Origin: Burkholderiaceae bacterium
GTDB taxonomy: Bacteria > Pseudomonadota > Gammaproteobacteria > Burkholderiales > Burkholderiaceae_E
Assembly: GCA_023954135.1 (NCBI GenBank)
Contig: JAMLIN010000021.1
Span: 1 to 64,000, forward strand
Reading direction: 5' to 3'
Length of the DNA stretch: 64,000 nucleotides
Under the pieces are notes generated by a model. That model did not search any database and was not told where the DNA came from. It saw only the letters and a program-made list of their open reading frames with translations. The position numbers and the translations under genes were made by a program. Shown here in pieces: positions 39,210 through 49,589 of this stretch. The number at the start of each line of letters is the position of its first letter. Positions within the stretch are counted from its first letter, which is position 1.

Positions 39210-40444
39210 CCCGAGGCACCAATCGCCCTCGCGCCCCGGCGCGTATCGAGTACCTGAAGGTCCACAACTTCCGTGCCCTGCGCGAACTGGAGTTCAAGGA
39301 GCTGACACCACTGACCGTACTGCTCGGCCCCAACGGCAGCGGCAAATCCACCGTGTTCGACGTGTTTGCCTTTCTGGCCGAATGCTTCGAGCTCGGCTTG
39401 CGCCGGGCCTGGGACAAGCGCGGACGAGCCAAGGAGCTCAAGACGCGCGGCGCCGATGGTCCGGTGACCATCGAAATCAAGTATCGCGAGGCGGGCTTTC
39501 CCCTCATCACCTACCATCTTGCGGTGGACGAGCGCCCAAGGGGTCCTGTCGTCGTTGAGGAATGGTTGCGCTGGAAGCGCGGCAGTCGTGGCCAGCCGTT
39601 CCGATTTCTGGATTACCGTGAAGGACAAGGGCGTGCCATCAGCGGCGAGCAGCCTGACGAACAAGACCATCGCGTCGAGTCGCCGCTGAAGTCTCCTGAC
39701 CTGCTGGCTGTCAACGCGTTGGGGCAATTCGCCGAGCATCCCCGTGTGGCAGCACTACGCGACTTCATCACCGGCTGGTATGTGTCGTACCTGTCGGCTG
39801 ATAGCGCACGCGGGCAACCCGAAGCCGGGCCCCAGGAACGCCTGACTCGCACCGGCGACAACCTGGCCAACGTCATCCAGTATCTGGCCGAACAACATCC
39901 CAACCGGCTCGAGTACATCTTCGAGGTCTTGCGCCGCCGCGTGCCGCGCATCGAGCGGGTACTGGCCGAGACCATGCCCGATGGCCGCCTGTTGCTGCAG
40001 ATCAAGGACGCGCCGTTCAGCCACCCTGTGCTCGCACGCTTCGCCTCCGACGGCACGCTGAAGATGCTGGCCTACCTGATGCTGCTTCACGATCCGGCAC
40101 CACCGCCCTTCATCGGCATAGAGGAGCCCGAGAACTACCTGCACCCGCGCCTGCTGCCCGAACTGGCCGAAGAGTGCCGTGCGGCGGTCGCGGCGACCCA
40201 ACTTCTTGTCACAACTCATTCGCCGTTCTTTCTCAACGGCTTGCGCCCGGACGAGGTGCGCGTGCTGTGGCGCGACGACCAGGGCTACACACAGGCACGC
40301 CGTGCCTGCGACCTGCCCGGCGTGACCGAGTTCGTCGACCAGGGTGCGCTGCTCGGCCATCTCTGGATGGAAGGGCAACTCGGTGTCGGTGACCCGCTGG
40401 TGAATCAGGGCGCGCCTAGCCGGCCAATGGTTGCGGGGCGTTGA
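39206..40444 (+). CDS. AAA/ABC-type ATPase embedded in the second restriction operon
   Basis: A 412-residue SMC/OLD-like ATPase (AAA_21 type). It starts [20 protein letters not shown], then has Walker [15 protein letters not shown] (about residue 40), signature-like [16 protein letters not shown], Walker [17 protein letters not shown] and switch His [13 protein letters not shown]. No nuclease domain is fused to it; the next gene supplies a DUF4276 protein. ATPase plus small TOPRIM-like partner is the split-OLD pattern, as in RloA/RloB-type linked ORFs in type I operons. Coupled to hsdS by ATGA. Role as phage-sensing ATPase is inferred. Confidence 0.88.
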   Translation: MTRGTNRPRAPARIEYLKVHNFRALRELEFKELTPLTVLLGPNGSGKSTVFDVFAFLAECFELGLRRAWDKRGRAKELKTRGADGPVTIEIKYREAGFPLITYHLAVDERPRGPVVVEEWLRWKRGSRGQPFRFLDYREGQGRAISGEQPDEQDHRVESPLKSPDLLAVNALGQFAEHPRVAALRDFITGWYVSYLSADSARGQPEAGPQERLTRTGDNLANVIQYLAEQHPNRLEYIFEVLRRRVPRIERVLAETMPDGRLLLQIKDAPFSHPVLARFASDGTLKMLAYLMLLHDPAPPPFIGIEEPENYLHPRLLPELAEECRAAVAATQLLVTTHSPFFLNGLRPDEVRVLWRDDQGYTQARRACDLPGVTEFVDQGALLGHLWMEGQLGVGDPLVNQGAPSRPMVAGR

Positions 40445-40446
40445 AG

Positions 40447-41064
40447 ATGGCGGCAACTCATCTGGAGTTTCTAGTCGAAGAGCCGTCGATGGAAGCGTTC
40501 TTGCGGGGCTTGCTGCCGCGCCTGCTGCCCGTGGATCGGACGTTCGAGGTTCACCCCTTCCAGGGCAAGTCGGACCTGTTGGACAAGCTGGAGGCGCGGC
40601 TGCGTGGCTATGTGAGGTGGCTGCCCGCCGACTGGCGGTTGTTCGTCGTGGTCGACCGCGACGACGAGGACTGCCGTGCGCTGAAACGAAGACTCGAAGC
40701 TGCGGCCTTACGAGCTGGACTGGTTACGCGCAGCCGTGTCGGCCCAGGGCCCTGGCAACTGGTGAACCGCATCGCCATCGAGGAGCTGGAGTCCTGGTAC
40801 TTCGGCGATTGGGATGCGGTGAAGACCGAATACCCGCGTGTCTCCATCCATGTTCCGCAACGTCAGGGCCTGCGCGACCCCGATGCCATTGCGGGCGGAA
40901 CCTGGGAAGCCTTCGAGCGCGTGATGCAACGAAGCGGCTACTTCAAGGGTGGCCTACCGAAGATTGAGGCAGCGCGCAGCATCGCGGCGCACATCGAGCC
41001 TGAGCGCAACAGGTCCGCAAGCTTTCGAGTCTTCCATGCCGCCTTGATGGAGGCTTTGGCGTGA
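40447..41064 (+). CDS. DUF4276 family protein, probable TOPRIM-like effector
   Basis: A 205-residue DUF4276 protein. The N-terminus [22 protein letters not shown] has the acidic E-E...E pattern at the position of the TOPRIM glutamate, and [12 protein letters not shown] supplies the D-x-D acidic cluster. Later [17 protein letters not shown] is a further family block. The fold is related to TOPRIM nucleases by published domain analyses as I recall them; nuclease activity here is inferred. Start ATG 40447 lies 2 bp after the AAA stop; TTG 40441 is an alternative. Stop overlaps hsdR (GTGA). Confidence 0.82.
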   Translation: MAATHLEFLVEEPSMEAFLRGLLPRLLPVDRTFEVHPFQGKSDLLDKLEARLRGYVRWLPADWRLFVVVDRDDEDCRALKRRLEAAALRAGLVTRSRVGPGPWQLVNRIAIEELESWYFGDWDAVKTEYPRVSIHVPQRQGLRDPDAIAGGTWEAFERVMQRSGYFKGGLPKIEAARSIAAHIEPERNRSASFRVFHAALMEALA

Positions 41065-44000
41065 AGGCAGCGCTGGGAGTCAGCGAGGACGCCGTCGAAC
41101 AGGCCATGCTGAAATGGCTGGCCAGCCTGGGCTGGTCCACCACCCACGGTCCCGACATTTCCCCGCCCGACGCCAAGACCCCAGGGTCCGAACGGACTGG
41201 CTACCGCGAGGTGGTGCTGTCCGGCCGCCTGCGTGACGCCATCGCGCGGCTGAACCCGCACATCCCGCCCGGCGCCCGTGACGATGCGCTGCGCCGCGTG
41301 CTCAGCCCCAACGTCCCTGGCTTGGTCAATGCCAACCGCCAGATGCACCGCTGGCTGGTCGATGGCGTGCCGGTGGAGTTCCAGAAGGACGGCGAGACGC
41401 GCGGCGACCGGGTTCGGCTCATCGATTTCGATGACATCGAGGCCAACCACTGGCTAGCCGTCAATCAGTTCAGTGTGCAGGGGCCGAAGCTCACGCGCCG
41501 GCCCGATGTGGTGTTGTTCGTCAATGGACTCCCATTGGTCGTCGTCGAGCTGAAGAACCCCGGCGACGAGGATGCGGACATCTGGGCCGCCTGGAACCAG
41601 CTCCAGGTCTACCAGCAGGACATTCCCGACCTGTTCAACACCAACGTGCTGCAGGTCATCAGCGACGGCATCCAGGCCCGGATGGGTTCGCTGACCAGCG
41701 ACCGCGAGCGTTTCATGGCCTGGCGCACCATCGACGGTGTCGCCACCGACCCGCTGGGCGCGATGCGCGAGCTGGAAACCCTGGTGCTCGGCTTGTTCCA
41801 GCGCGGGCTGCTGCTGGAGTACCTGCGGCACTTCGTCCTGTTCGAAGATGACGAGAACCTGGTCAAGAAGGTTGCGGGCTACCACCAGTTTCATGCGGTC
41901 CGCGCGGTGGTCGAGAGCGTGCTCCAGGCTTCGGCGCCCGGCGGCACCCGCAAGGGTGGGGTGGTCTGGCATACGCAGGGTGCGGGCAAGAGCATCGAGA
42001 TGACTTGCCTTGCCGATGCCCTGATGGCCCACCCCGACATGGGCAACCCGACCTTGGTGGTGGTGACCGACCGCAACGACCTGGACAACCAGCTCTTTGG
42101 CGTGTTCGTCGCCGCCAGCGAGATGCTGCGCGAGGCCCCGGTGCGAGCCGTAACTCGACCCAAACTCCGTGAACTGCTGGGTAACCGCCCTTCGGGTGGC
42201 ATCATCTTCACCACCATCCAGAAGTTCACGCCGGGTGAAGACGAGGACATGTTCCCGGTACTCTCGGAACGGCAGAACATCGTCGTCATCTGTGATGAGG
42301 CGCACCGCAGCCAGTATGGCTTCGAGGCCAGGGTGCTGCAGGAGAAGAAGAAGGCTGCCGGCAACGAGCCCGCCATGCTACGGGCGGCAGAGGAGGGTGC
42401 ATCGCCAAGCCCGCCCCCGACGACGGGTAGCAGCATGATTCGCTACGGCTATGCCCAGCACCTGCGTAGCGCACTGCCAGAGGCCACCTTCGTCGCGTTC
42501 ACCGGCACACCGGTAAGTCTGAACGACCGCGATACTCGGGCCGTGTTCGGTGATTACGTTCATATCTACGACATCGAGCAGGCGGTACACGACGGCGCCA
42601 CCGTCCCCATCTACTACGAAAGCCGGCTGGCCAGGCTCGAGCTGGCCGAGGCCGATATCGACTCACTCGACAGTGAAGTCGAGGAGCTCACCGAGGACGA
42701 GGAGGGCGATGCCGCCAAGGTTGCGAAGCTGCGTCGCTGGGCAGCACTGGAGCAACTCGTCGGTGCGCCGCCGCGCATCCGCAAGGTTGCAGCGGATATC
42801 GTCGAGCACTTCGAAAATCGCCTGTCCGTCATGGACGGCAAGGCGATGGTGGTGGCGATGAGCCGGGACGTCTGCGTTCACCTCTACGATGCCATCGTCG
42901 CCCTGCGCCCGGACTGGCACAGCGACGACCCGATGCAGGGCGTCATCAAGGTGGTGATGACCGGCTCGGCTTCGGACAAGGCCTTGCTGAAGCCTCACAT
43001 CTATCCCAAGAAAACTCGCGAGAATCTGGAAAAACGGTTCAAGAACCCGGCCGACCCATTCAGGCTCGTCATCGTGCGCGACATGTGGCTTACCGGCTTT
43101 GACGCGCCTTGCCTGCACACGATGTATGTCGACAAGCCGATGCGTGGCCACAACCTGATGCAGGCCATTGCGAGGGTCAACCGGGTCTTCAGGGACAAGC
43201 CCGGCGGTCTGGTGGTGGACTACATCGGCATCGCTAACGAGCTGAAGGCAGCCCTGGCCGACTACACCCAGGCGCAGGGCCGTGGCAAGCCGACCATTGA
43301 TGCACACGAGGCGCTGGCCGTCCTGCAACAACAGATGGACGTGCTGCACGGCATGTTGCATGAGGTCGAGTACGCCGAGTTCCGAACGAAGGCCTGGCAG
43401 CTTCTGCCGACGGTCGCCGACCATGTCCTCGGGCTCGAGGACGGGAAGAAGCGCTTCGCCGATGCGGTCCTGGCCGCCACCAAGGCGTTTGCACTGTGCT
43501 GCACACTAGAAGAAGCACTGGCCTACCGCGACGAGCTGGCCTTCCTGCAGGCGGTGAAGGCGGCACTGACCAAGCATGGAGGTACGCAGAAAAAGCTGAC
43601 CGACGAGCAGAAGGAGCATGCGCTGCGGCAAATCATCAGCCGGGCCGTGGTCAGCGACGAGGTCATCGACATCTTCTCGGCTGCTGGGCTGAAGCGGCCG
43701 GACATCGGCGTACTCTCGGACGAATTCCTAGACGACGTTCGCCATCTGAAGGAGCGCAATCTGGCGGTCGAACTGCTGGAGCGGCTACTGAAGGGTGAAA
43801 TCAAAGCCCGCTTCAAGACCAATGTCGTCCAGAGCGCCAAGTTCTCCGACTTGCTACAGCAGAGCCTGACCCGGTACCGGAACCGCGCCATCGAGACCGC
43901 ACAGGTCATCGAGGAACTCATCGAGATGGCCAGGAAATTTCAGGAGGCGGCCCAGCGCGGCGAGAGTCTGGGCCTGAACCAGGACGAGCTGGCTTTCTAT

Positions 44001-44261
44001 GACGCGCTCGCGACCAACGAATCCGCGGTCCGTCAGCTTGGCGACACCACGCTCAAGAGAATTGCAGTAGAGCTCACGCAGGGTCTGCGCAAGTCCGTCA
44101 CAGTGGATTGGGCTAAACGGGAGGCTGTTCGCGCAAGGCTTCGGGTCATGGTGAAAACCTTGCTTCGCCGGTACAAATATCCGCCGGACCGCCAGGAAGA
44201 GGCGACTGAAATGGTCCTCAGGCAGGCCGAATCGCTATCGGCGGAGTGGGAAGCCGCCTGA
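41061..44261 (+). CDS. hsdR: type I restriction endonuclease subunit, second system
   Basis: A 1066-residue HsdR of the longer type IC-like form. N-terminal nuclease: [21 protein letters not shown] gives the D...ExK centre (about residues 152-172). Helicase: motif [51 protein letters not shown]. The C-terminal part is helical ([18 protein letters not shown]). GTG start at 41061 is set by the overlap with the DUF4276 stop. Being last in the operon, after two non-restriction genes, is unusual but seen in type I loci with linked ORFs. Confidence 0.95.
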   Translation: MKAALGVSEDAVEQAMLKWLASLGWSTTHGPDISPPDAKTPGSERTGYREVVLSGRLRDAIARLNPHIPPGARDDALRRVLSPNVPGLVNANRQMHRWLVDGVPVEFQKDGETRGDRVRLIDFDDIEANHWLAVNQFSVQGPKLTRRPDVVLFVNGLPLVVVELKNPGDEDADIWAAWNQLQVYQQDIPDLFNTNVLQVISDGIQARMGSLTSDRERFMAWRTIDGVATDPLGAMRELETLVLGLFQRGLLLEYLRHFVLFEDDENLVKKVAGYHQFHAVRAVVESVLQASAPGGTRKGGVVWHTQGAGKSIEMTCLADALMAHPDMGNPTLVVVTDRNDLDNQLFGVFVAASEMLREAPVRAVTRPKLRELLGNRPSGGIIFTTIQKFTPGEDEDMFPVLSERQNIVVICDEAHRSQYGFEARVLQEKKKAAGNEPAMLRAAEEGASPSPPPTTGSSMIRYGYAQHLRSALPEATFVAFTGTPVSLNDRDTRAVFGDYVHIYDIEQAVHDGATVPIYYESRLARLELAEADIDSLDSEVEELTEDEEGDAAKVAKLRRWAALEQLVGAPPRIRKVAADIVEHFENRLSVMDGKAMVVAMSRDVCVHLYDAIVALRPDWHSDDPMQGVIKVVMTGSASDKALLKPHIYPKKTRENLEKRFKNPADPFRLVIVRDMWLTGFDAPCLHTMYVDKPMRGHNLMQAIARVNRVFRDKPGGLVVDYIGIANELKAALADYTQAQGRGKPTIDAHEALAVLQQQMDVLHGMLHEVEYAEFRTKAWQLLPTVADHVLGLEDGKKRFADAVLAATKAFALCCTLEEALAYRDELAFLQAVKAALTKHGGTQKKLTDEQKEHALRQIISRAVVSDEVIDIFSAAGLKRPDIGVLSDEFLDDVRHLKERNLAVELLERLLKGEIKARFKTNVVQSAKFSDLLQQSLTRYRNRAIETAQVIEELIEMARKFQEAAQRGESLGLNQDELAFYDALATNESAVRQLGDTTLKRIAVELTQGLRKSVTVDWAKREAVRARLRVMVKTLLRRYKYPPDRQEEATEMVLRQAESLSAEWEAA

Positions 44262-44350
44262 CGCCAGCCGCTTCAGCAAAGCCGAATATCTCGCGCTCAA
44301 GCCCTGTACCACCACTAGGAAACATGCGGCTTAGCAGCCGGCGGAGTTTA

Positions 44351-44366
44351 CATAATATACATTATG
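44351..44366. promoter_or_regulatory. AT-rich dyad at the right end of the island
   Basis: CATAAT-ATAC-ATTATG is a perfect 6-bp inverted repeat in an AT-rich patch between the convergent hsdR and LysR genes. It could serve as a weak bidirectional terminator or be a scar of the island boundary. There is no matching copy at the left end of the island. Confidence 0.3.
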
Positions 44367-44371
44367 CAACT

Positions 44372-45301
44372 TCAAGATCGACGCGACGCCGCCGCTACAT
44401 CGACGATCATTTGCTTCATCCAGTCGTGAGCCTTGCTGTGCGCATGCCGACGCTGCGAATAGATCCGCCATGCGAACTCCGGCGACTCGAACGGCAACCG
44501 CCGGCAGACGATGCCCTGCGATGCCAGCTTCGCGCCGAAACGCTCGGAGACGACGCCGAGGAAATCCGTCTCCCGCAGCATCTCCGGAACCAGGAGCCAC
44601 TGCGGCACGCTGATCGCGATCTTGCGGGCGAGGCCTCGGGCTGCCAGCTTGCTGTCGACGAAACGCAGGTCCGTGGGGCTCATGGCGACGCGCAGATGGC
44701 GCGCTTCGAGAAATCGCTTGAGGGTCAGGCGTCCGGTGGCGAGCGGATGCCCTTCGCGCATGGCGCAGACCATCCGGTCCGACAGGAGCGATTCCGACTG
44801 GATCGAACGGCCGTGCGAAAGCTCGAAGCTCACGGCGAAATCGAGTTGATCTTCCTCCAGCGCCCGAACGGAACGCTCGGGTGAGATATGCAGGACGTCG
44901 AGCGAGATGCCGGGTGCGACGGCGGCAAGGCGACCCATGCATTCCGGCAGCAGGAGCGAGCCGACCAGGTCCGACATACGGATCGTGAAGGTCCGCTCCG
45001 ACGTGCCCGGATCGAAAAGCGCGTCGCTGTGCAGCAGCTGCTCGGCCTGCTGGAGTATCCGGCGCACGGATTCCTGGAGCTCGATGGCCCGCGGCGTCGG
45101 CTCCATGCCCTGGGCGGTGCGCACCAGCAGCTCGTCCCTGAAGAGCGCGCGCAGCCTCGCCAGCGCGTTGCTCATGGCCGGCTGACTCATGGCGGCCCGT
45201 GTTGCGGCGCGCGTGACATGGCGCTCGACCATGAGGGCGTCGAACATGACCAGGAGATTCAGGTCGATCGAGCGGAGATTGATTCGCAAGGCTCTCACCA
45301 T
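44372..45301 (-). CDS. LysR-family transcriptional regulator
   Basis: A 309-residue LTTR. The N-terminal helix-turn-helix is LRSIDLNLLVMFDALMVERHVTRAATRAAMSQPAMSNALARLR, followed by the linker helix and a substrate-binding domain (about 95-300) with TFTIRMSDLVGSLLLPE. This N-terminal form is that of the NodD/SyrM-like LTTR branch. It is transcribed divergently from the haloacid dehalogenase gene with a 176-bp shared gap, so that gene is its probable target. The gap contains the dyad TCCAAT-N5-ATTGGA. Confidence 0.93.
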   Translation of the reverse strand: MVRALRINLRSIDLNLLVMFDALMVERHVTRAATRAAMSQPAMSNALARLRALFRDELLVRTAQGMEPTPRAIELQESVRRILQQAEQLLHSDALFDPGTSERTFTIRMSDLVGSLLLPECMGRLAAVAPGISLDVLHISPERSVRALEEDQLDFAVSFELSHGRSIQSESLLSDRMVCAMREGHPLATGRLTLKRFLEARHLRVAMSPTDLRFVDSKLAARGLARKIAISVPQWLLVPEMLRETDFLGVVSERFGAKLASQGIVCRRLPFESPEFAWRIYSQRRHAHSKAHDWMKQMIVDVAAASRRS

Positions 45302-45390
45302 TCACGAGATCAATGAAGATGGGGGGAACTATATCAGTCGACCCTTCATGCGGGAGCGGCAACCATCATTTGCCCGGTGGATGGTGCCAT

Positions 45391-45407
45391 TCCAATCATC
45401 CATTGGA
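45391..45407. promoter_or_regulatory. probable LysR binding site
   Basis: TCCAATCATCCATTGGA is a 17-bp dyad containing the LTTR T-N11-A pattern. It lies in the divergent LysR/dehalogenase gap, about 70 bp upstream of the dehalogenase start, where an LTTR activation site is usual. Confidence 0.5.
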
Positions 45408-45477
45408 CCTATCGGCATACCGAGCCTAGATTCTCCGGAGCTCGAGCACCACCTTCTTCCTTCATTCGGAGTCTTCC

Positions 45478-46182
45478 ATGGCATCTGCAGACGCTCTCAA
45501 GGACAAGATCAAGGTCGTCATGTTCGACCAGTACGGCACCGTCGTCGACATGCAGAAGGGCCTGGTCGCGATCGCCACGCCCTTCCTCGAGAAAAAGGGC
45601 TGGACCGGGAATCCGAACTCCTTCGTCACCTGGTGGCGCCGTACCCACTTCGAGAATTCCATGATCGACGCCCTCCTCCATCGGGAGCACACGTCGTATC
45701 GCGAGATCGGGCAGCGCGCCGTCGCCTACACGATGGACCGCGCCGGCATCCGGTACACGAAGGAGGAAGTGCAATACCTAGTCGGCTGCATCGAGAAGCT
45801 CGAGTGCTTTCCCGACGTGCCCGAGGCGCTGGCCAGGCTGCAGACACGCTACAAGATCGTGGTTCTTTCCAACGGCGATCCGGACATGCTGGAGGCGGCG
45901 AAAGCCTGGCACCGCATTCCCTTCGACAAGGTGATCTCGGTCGCCGAGGCGAACTCGTTCAAGCCCCATGTCGCGACTTATACCAGGGCGGCGGAGATCA
46001 TGGGCGTGCGCATGGACGAGGTGCTGTTCGTCGCCAACCATGCCTTCGATTGCCTGGGGTCCAAGGCCGCCGGCATGCACAGTGCCTTCATCGACCGTCG
46101 CAGGCGGCCCTTCGGGGAGACGCCCCATCAGCCGGACCTGTGGGTCGATGATATGAAGTCACTTGCTGACCTGATGGTGTGA
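45478..46182 (+). CDS. haloacid dehalogenase, type II (HAD family)
   Basis: A 234-residue HAD-superfamily hydrolase of the (S)-2-haloacid dehalogenase group. Nucleophile motif MFDQYGTVVD (Asp near 17), motif II VLSNGDPDML, motif III Lys in ANSFKPHV, and motif IV VANHAFDCLGSKAAGM. It would hydrolyse a 2-haloacid to a 2-hydroxyacid, though related members act on other substrates. The motif-IV block N-H-A-F-D replaces the usual S-N-x-W/F-D. Divergently paired with a LysR regulator. Confidence 0.9.
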   Translation: MASADALKDKIKVVMFDQYGTVVDMQKGLVAIATPFLEKKGWTGNPNSFVTWWRRTHFENSMIDALLHREHTSYREIGQRAVAYTMDRAGIRYTKEEVQYLVGCIEKLECFPDVPEALARLQTRYKIVVLSNGDPDMLEAAKAWHRIPFDKVISVAEANSFKPHVATYTRAAEIMGVRMDEVLFVANHAFDCLGSKAAGMHSAFIDRRRRPFGETPHQPDLWVDDMKSLADLMV

Positions 46183-46208
46183 ATTCGCTTCCTCGGCTCA
46201 GCCTTTCA

Positions 46209-46451
46209 TCACCAGGCTTCGAGCCCTTCTGGGTGTCCATCCAGGGCCGGATAATGAAGATTCTCGGGCGTCATCCTGGCCAGCAGGTCTTCGAGTCTTT
46301 CGGTTGGCGGCTCGATCACCAGTCCGCCCGTTCGGACCCGAAGCTCAAGCACCTGCCCGATCTGCATGCCAGCATCGATCAGTGCGTGTGCAGGGATTCG
46401 AATGGCGGCGCTCCTTCCCCACTTTTGAATCACGATACGCATCTCTCGCAT
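46209..46451 (-). CDS. MazE/AbrB-type antitoxin, orphan
   Basis: An 80-residue SpoVT/AbrB-fold protein: MRIVIQKWGRSAAIRIPAHALIDAGMQIGQVLELRV is the swapped-hairpin DNA-binding domain of MazE-type antitoxins, followed by an acidic tail (PPTERLEDLLARMTPENLHY) typical of the toxin-binding region. A MazF gene would be expected directly downstream at lower coordinates, but the convergent dehalogenase gene begins there (stop at 46182). ATG 46442 is a possible alternative start. Confidence 0.82.
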   Translation of the reverse strand: MREMRIVIQKWGRSAAIRIPAHALIDAGMQIGQVLELRVRTGGLVIEPPTERLEDLLARMTPENLHYPALDGHPEGLEAW

Positions 46452-46511
46452 TTCCTCTGGATACGTCCCATCAAGAGAAGATCGCCAAGGGTGGCCTGAA
46501 ACCCTGCAAGG

Positions 46512-46793
46512 CTACGGCCATTTCCGCGATCCGTGGAGAAGCCGCAGAATCTCTATCCGTTTCACCCTCGGCCGTACGCGGTAAACGAGAATGAACGGCG
46601 TCCGACTGACAACCAGCTCACGCATGCCGCGTCTGCGTCCGCCGGGGCCGATTTCGGGATGATCCACTAGCGTATCGCTCTGCCGCTCGATCTCCTCCAG
46701 CTGACTCAAGGCAGCACGAGGGCTCTCTCTAGCAATGTAAGCGATGACATGAAAACGATCGGCCCGAGCTTTCGGCAGCCAGACGATCTTCAC
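46512..46793 (-). CDS. ParE/RelE-type toxin
   Basis: A 93-residue toxin of the ParE/RelE fold. Typical blocks: VWLPKARADRFHVIAYIARESP, RQSDTLVDHPEIGPGGRRRGMRELVVSRTPFILVYRV and VKRIEILRLLHGSRKWP. The ending HGSRKWP is common in ParE-type members, which inhibit DNA gyrase, while RelE-type members cut mRNA; sequence favours ParE. It overlaps the antitoxin gene by 4 bp. Confidence 0.9.
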   Translation of the reverse strand: MKIVWLPKARADRFHVIAYIARESPRAALSQLEEIERQSDTLVDHPEIGPGGRRRGMRELVVSRTPFILVYRVRPRVKRIEILRLLHGSRKWP

Positions 46794-47257
46794 TTGCTGC
46801 CGTTCTTGATACGCGCCAGAAGTTCGGCCCTCTGACGGGCCATGTCTTCTTTGACGAGCTCATGGGAAACCCACTCGGTTGCCGGATCGTCGGCTTCTCG
46901 TATGGATTCCTCAACCTGCTCCCGAAACCACCGGTCATGCGCAGCGGCTTCATGGGCGCGGCGCATGGCTTCGGCGCGATCCGGCCGAAAGCGGGCCTTG
47001 CCGCCCTCGGCCTCGTAGTCGGCCGCGTCTACGACAAAATGATCGATCCCGACGTCCTTGAGATACGAGACCAGGGTTTCCATGCGCCGGAATACCCGTG
47101 TCTGCCGGCTGCGCTGTGCTGCAAGTGTCCGCTCGACGGCGCCGTACTTCACTCGCAAGGACCAGCCTCCCGGCTGGCCGATGACGTGCACGGCACGCAC
47201 CGAGCCGGCCTCGGCCAGTTCGGCAAGAGTGCTGTGATCTATCGTGTCCGCCGTCAT
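46790..47257 (-). CDS. antitoxin / stability determinant paired with ParE-type toxin
   Basis: A 155-residue protein upstream of, and overlapping by ATGA with, the ParE-type toxin gene, as antitoxins do. The N-terminal half includes VRAVHVIGQPGGWSLRVKYG and VFRRMETLVSYLKDVGIDHFVVDAADYE. The C-terminal half RWFREQVEESIREADDPATEWVSHELV is the pattern of ParD-like stability determinants. ATG 47257 was chosen; an upstream ATG at 47317 would add 20 residues that look non-conserved. Confidence 0.78.
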   Translation of the reverse strand: MTADTIDHSTLAELAEAGSVRAVHVIGQPGGWSLRVKYGAVERTLAAQRSRQTRVFRRMETLVSYLKDVGIDHFVVDAADYEAEGGKARFRPDRAEAMRRAHEAAAHDRWFREQVEESIREADDPATEWVSHELVKEDMARQRAELLARIKNGSK

Positions 47258-47524
47258 GCTGAGTCCTGGAGCTTCTATTGTTGAATCATGCAAATTACTA
47301 TTGATCGCAGGATTCATCCTGATGAGAACAGACTTGGTTTGTCAAGACTCGGCCGAGGAAGATCGGCGGGCTCTTGCTTTGCCAAGCTCTCGGATTGCCC
47401 ATTGATTCCTGGCAGTCTGCATCCTCCCCGTTCTTCCGCGAAGCGCTCGTGCGGCCTACCCCATCCGAGCCACCTGACGGATACTGTCATCGAACGATCC
47501 CCGCCTCTTCCCGAGGAACGCGCC

Positions 47525-48418
47525 ATGCCAGACGCAGCCATGCCCGATGATGGGCCAGTCGCCCGCATCATCGTTCCGCGCGAAGCCGATGTCGGCGGCA
47601 TTCCGGTGCGCCGGGTCCTGCCCTCGATCGAGCTTGCCCGCGTCGGTCCTTTCATCTTCCTCGACCACATGGGTCCGGCGACGCTGGATCCCGGCGTTGC
47701 CCTCGACGTCCGGCCGCACCCCCATATCGGCCTGTCGACGCTGACCTGGCTCTTCGACGGCGCGATCATGCATCGCGACAGCCTCGGCGAGGTCCAGCGC
47801 ATCGAGCCGGGCGAAGTCAACTGGATGACCGCGGGCCACGGCATCGTGCATTCGGAACGCACGCCGCCGGATCTGCGCGGCAACGGCTCGCGCATGCACG
47901 GCCTGCAGTTCTGGGTGGCGCTTCCCGACGGATCGGAGGAGATCGCGCCGTCCTTCGCCCATCATGCGGCCCACGAGCTGCCGGCGATCGATTCCGGGGC
48001 GATCCGGATGATCCTGGTGGCCGGCGAAGCCTTCGGCAAGCGTTCGCCGGTGCCGGTGCACTCACGTCTGCATCTCGTCGATGTCCAGGCCAGTCCCGGC
48101 GACGAGATTCCGCTACCGCTGGATCATCCCGAGCGGGCTGTCTATGTGGCCGAAGGCGAGATCGAGATCGGCAGACACCGGATCCCGGCGGGGCGTCTCG
48201 CCCAGCTGCGCGAATCCCCGGTGAGGTCGCTCACCGCCCTCACCCCGGCCAGGCTCGTCCTCATCGGCGGCGACCCGCTGGCGAGCGACCGGATCGTCTG
48301 GTGGAACTTCTGCGCCCGTACGCGCGAGCGCCTGGAGTCAGCGAAGCAGGCCTGGGAGGACGACCGCTTTCCACAGGTGCCGGGAGAAACCGAACTCATC
48401 CCGCTGCCGCGCCGCTGA
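47525..48418 (+). CDS. pirin family protein
   Basis: A 297-residue bicupin. The N-terminal cupin carries the metal ligands in HPHIGLSTLTWLF and the later RxxHSE element in AGHGIVHSERTP, both pirin hallmarks. The C-terminal cupin includes PERAVYVAEGEIEIG, GGDPLASDRIVWWNF and the terminal WEDDRFPQVPGETELIPLP, which is diagnostic for the family. Function is not established; some pirins are quercetin dioxygenases. Start ATG 47525 follows GAGGAACGCGCC. Confidence 0.93.
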   Translation: MPDAAMPDDGPVARIIVPREADVGGIPVRRVLPSIELARVGPFIFLDHMGPATLDPGVALDVRPHPHIGLSTLTWLFDGAIMHRDSLGEVQRIEPGEVNWMTAGHGIVHSERTPPDLRGNGSRMHGLQFWVALPDGSEEIAPSFAHHAAHELPAIDSGAIRMILVAGEAFGKRSPVPVHSRLHLVDVQASPGDEIPLPLDHPERAVYVAEGEIEIGRHRIPAGRLAQLRESPVRSLTALTPARLVLIGGDPLASDRIVWWNFCARTRERLESAKQAWEDDRFPQVPGETELIPLPRR

Positions 48419-48422
48419 GGGC

Positions 48423-49589
48423 TCAACGAATTCCCGCGCGCCGGGTGGCCAGCGCAACCCCGACGATCGTCAGCGCGAACACGAGTATCGCCACCGCATT
48501 GAGGGCGGAGCCCACGGCCTGCAGCGAATGATCGAGCGGCGCGCCGAAAAGCCGCAGCGCCAGCGAAGCCTGCATCAGCCCGAAACCGAGATAGAACACC
48601 GGCCGGTATGCCAGGCGTATCTTCGCGACCGCCGGCAGGATCACCAGCGCGTGCGCCATCACCATGTCGAAGACGAAGCCCAGGCCGATCGCGTGCACGG
48701 CCATGTCGTATGCCGGGGCCTGCCCGAGCGATGTCGCGATCCAGGCGAGTCCGCCGATGCCGAGCCAGCCGTAGCCCGCCAGCAGGCAGGCGGCCATGTA
48801 GCGGCTCGCGCCCGTCATCAGGATGGTCCGGCGAGCGATATCGAATGCGAGACCCCAGCCGGCCAGTACCACGAGGGACGCCCCGAAGAGCGCCCCGCCC
48901 CAGCCTGGCGCGACGATGGCCCAGGCCGCACCCGCGATCAGCCCCGTCATGCCGGCGACCAGGATCGCGCCCGAACCGGGGCGGCGCGGCATCAGCCGGG
49001 TCAGCTCGAGGCGCTCGGCGGCGATCGTGACGACGAGAAAGCCGAACCACCAGCCGATGCTTGCCGCGGTGCCGGGCTGCAGCAGCTGCAGGCCGTTGCC
49101 GATGAGCCAGGCGAGCGCGGCGACGAGCAACAGGAGGGTATGGGCAGCCCGCTGCTTCGCGACCACGACGATGCTGACGACGACGAAGACGGACGCCGCA
49201 GCGGCAAAGAGCCCATGCGCCACCACCGGTTCGCCGAGCAGGATCGCGATACTGCCCGCGCCGGCAAGCAGCGGTGCGAGAAACGCCCAGGACCGCTTGA
49301 GCGCGACCGCCCGCTCGATGCCGATGACCGTGCCGAAGAAAGCGCAGATCATCAGCGCCGCATGGGCCACGAGCGCCGCGCCGAGCGGCGGCACGCCGGC
49401 CAGCTCGGCATCGAGCGTCCCGGCGCGCAACAGCCCGCCCAGGATCCCGGCCAGCAGGGCGGCCGCGGCCAGCAACATCACGAGGCGCACGAAGACCGGG
49501 GCCGCCTGCCTGTCGGTCGCCGCGGCCACCCGCGGCCCAGTGGCATCCCGCCGGCCGGGCGCCGCCTGCTCTCCGGCGGGCGCGCTCAC
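48423..49589 (-). CDS. polytopic membrane protein, NnrS-like
   Basis: A 388-residue inner-membrane protein with about 10-12 hydrophobic segments from residue 36 to the end (for example ALLAGILGGLLRAG, ALVAHAALMICAFFGTVIGI, WWFGFLVVTIAAERL, HALVILPAVAKIRL). The layout and histidines within helices recall the NnrS family linked to nitric-oxide tolerance, but key NnrS blocks are not clear, so the name is tentative. GTG start at 49589 overlaps the DUF59 stop (GTGA), giving a two-gene operon. The N-terminal 33 residues are hydrophilic. Confidence 0.6.
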   Translation of the reverse strand: MSAPAGEQAAPGRRDATGPRVAAATDRQAAPVFVRLVMLLAAAALLAGILGGLLRAGTLDAELAGVPPLGAALVAHAALMICAFFGTVIGIERAVALKRSWAFLAPLLAGAGSIAILLGEPVVAHGLFAAAASVFVVVSIVVVAKQRAAHTLLLLVAALAWLIGNGLQLLQPGTAASIGWWFGFLVVTIAAERLELTRLMPRRPGSGAILVAGMTGLIAGAAWAIVAPGWGGALFGASLVVLAGWGLAFDIARRTILMTGASRYMAACLLAGYGWLGIGGLAWIATSLGQAPAYDMAVHAIGLGFVFDMVMAHALVILPAVAKIRLAYRPVFYLGFGLMQASLALRLFGAPLDHSLQAVGSALNAVAILVFALTIVGVALATRRAGIR

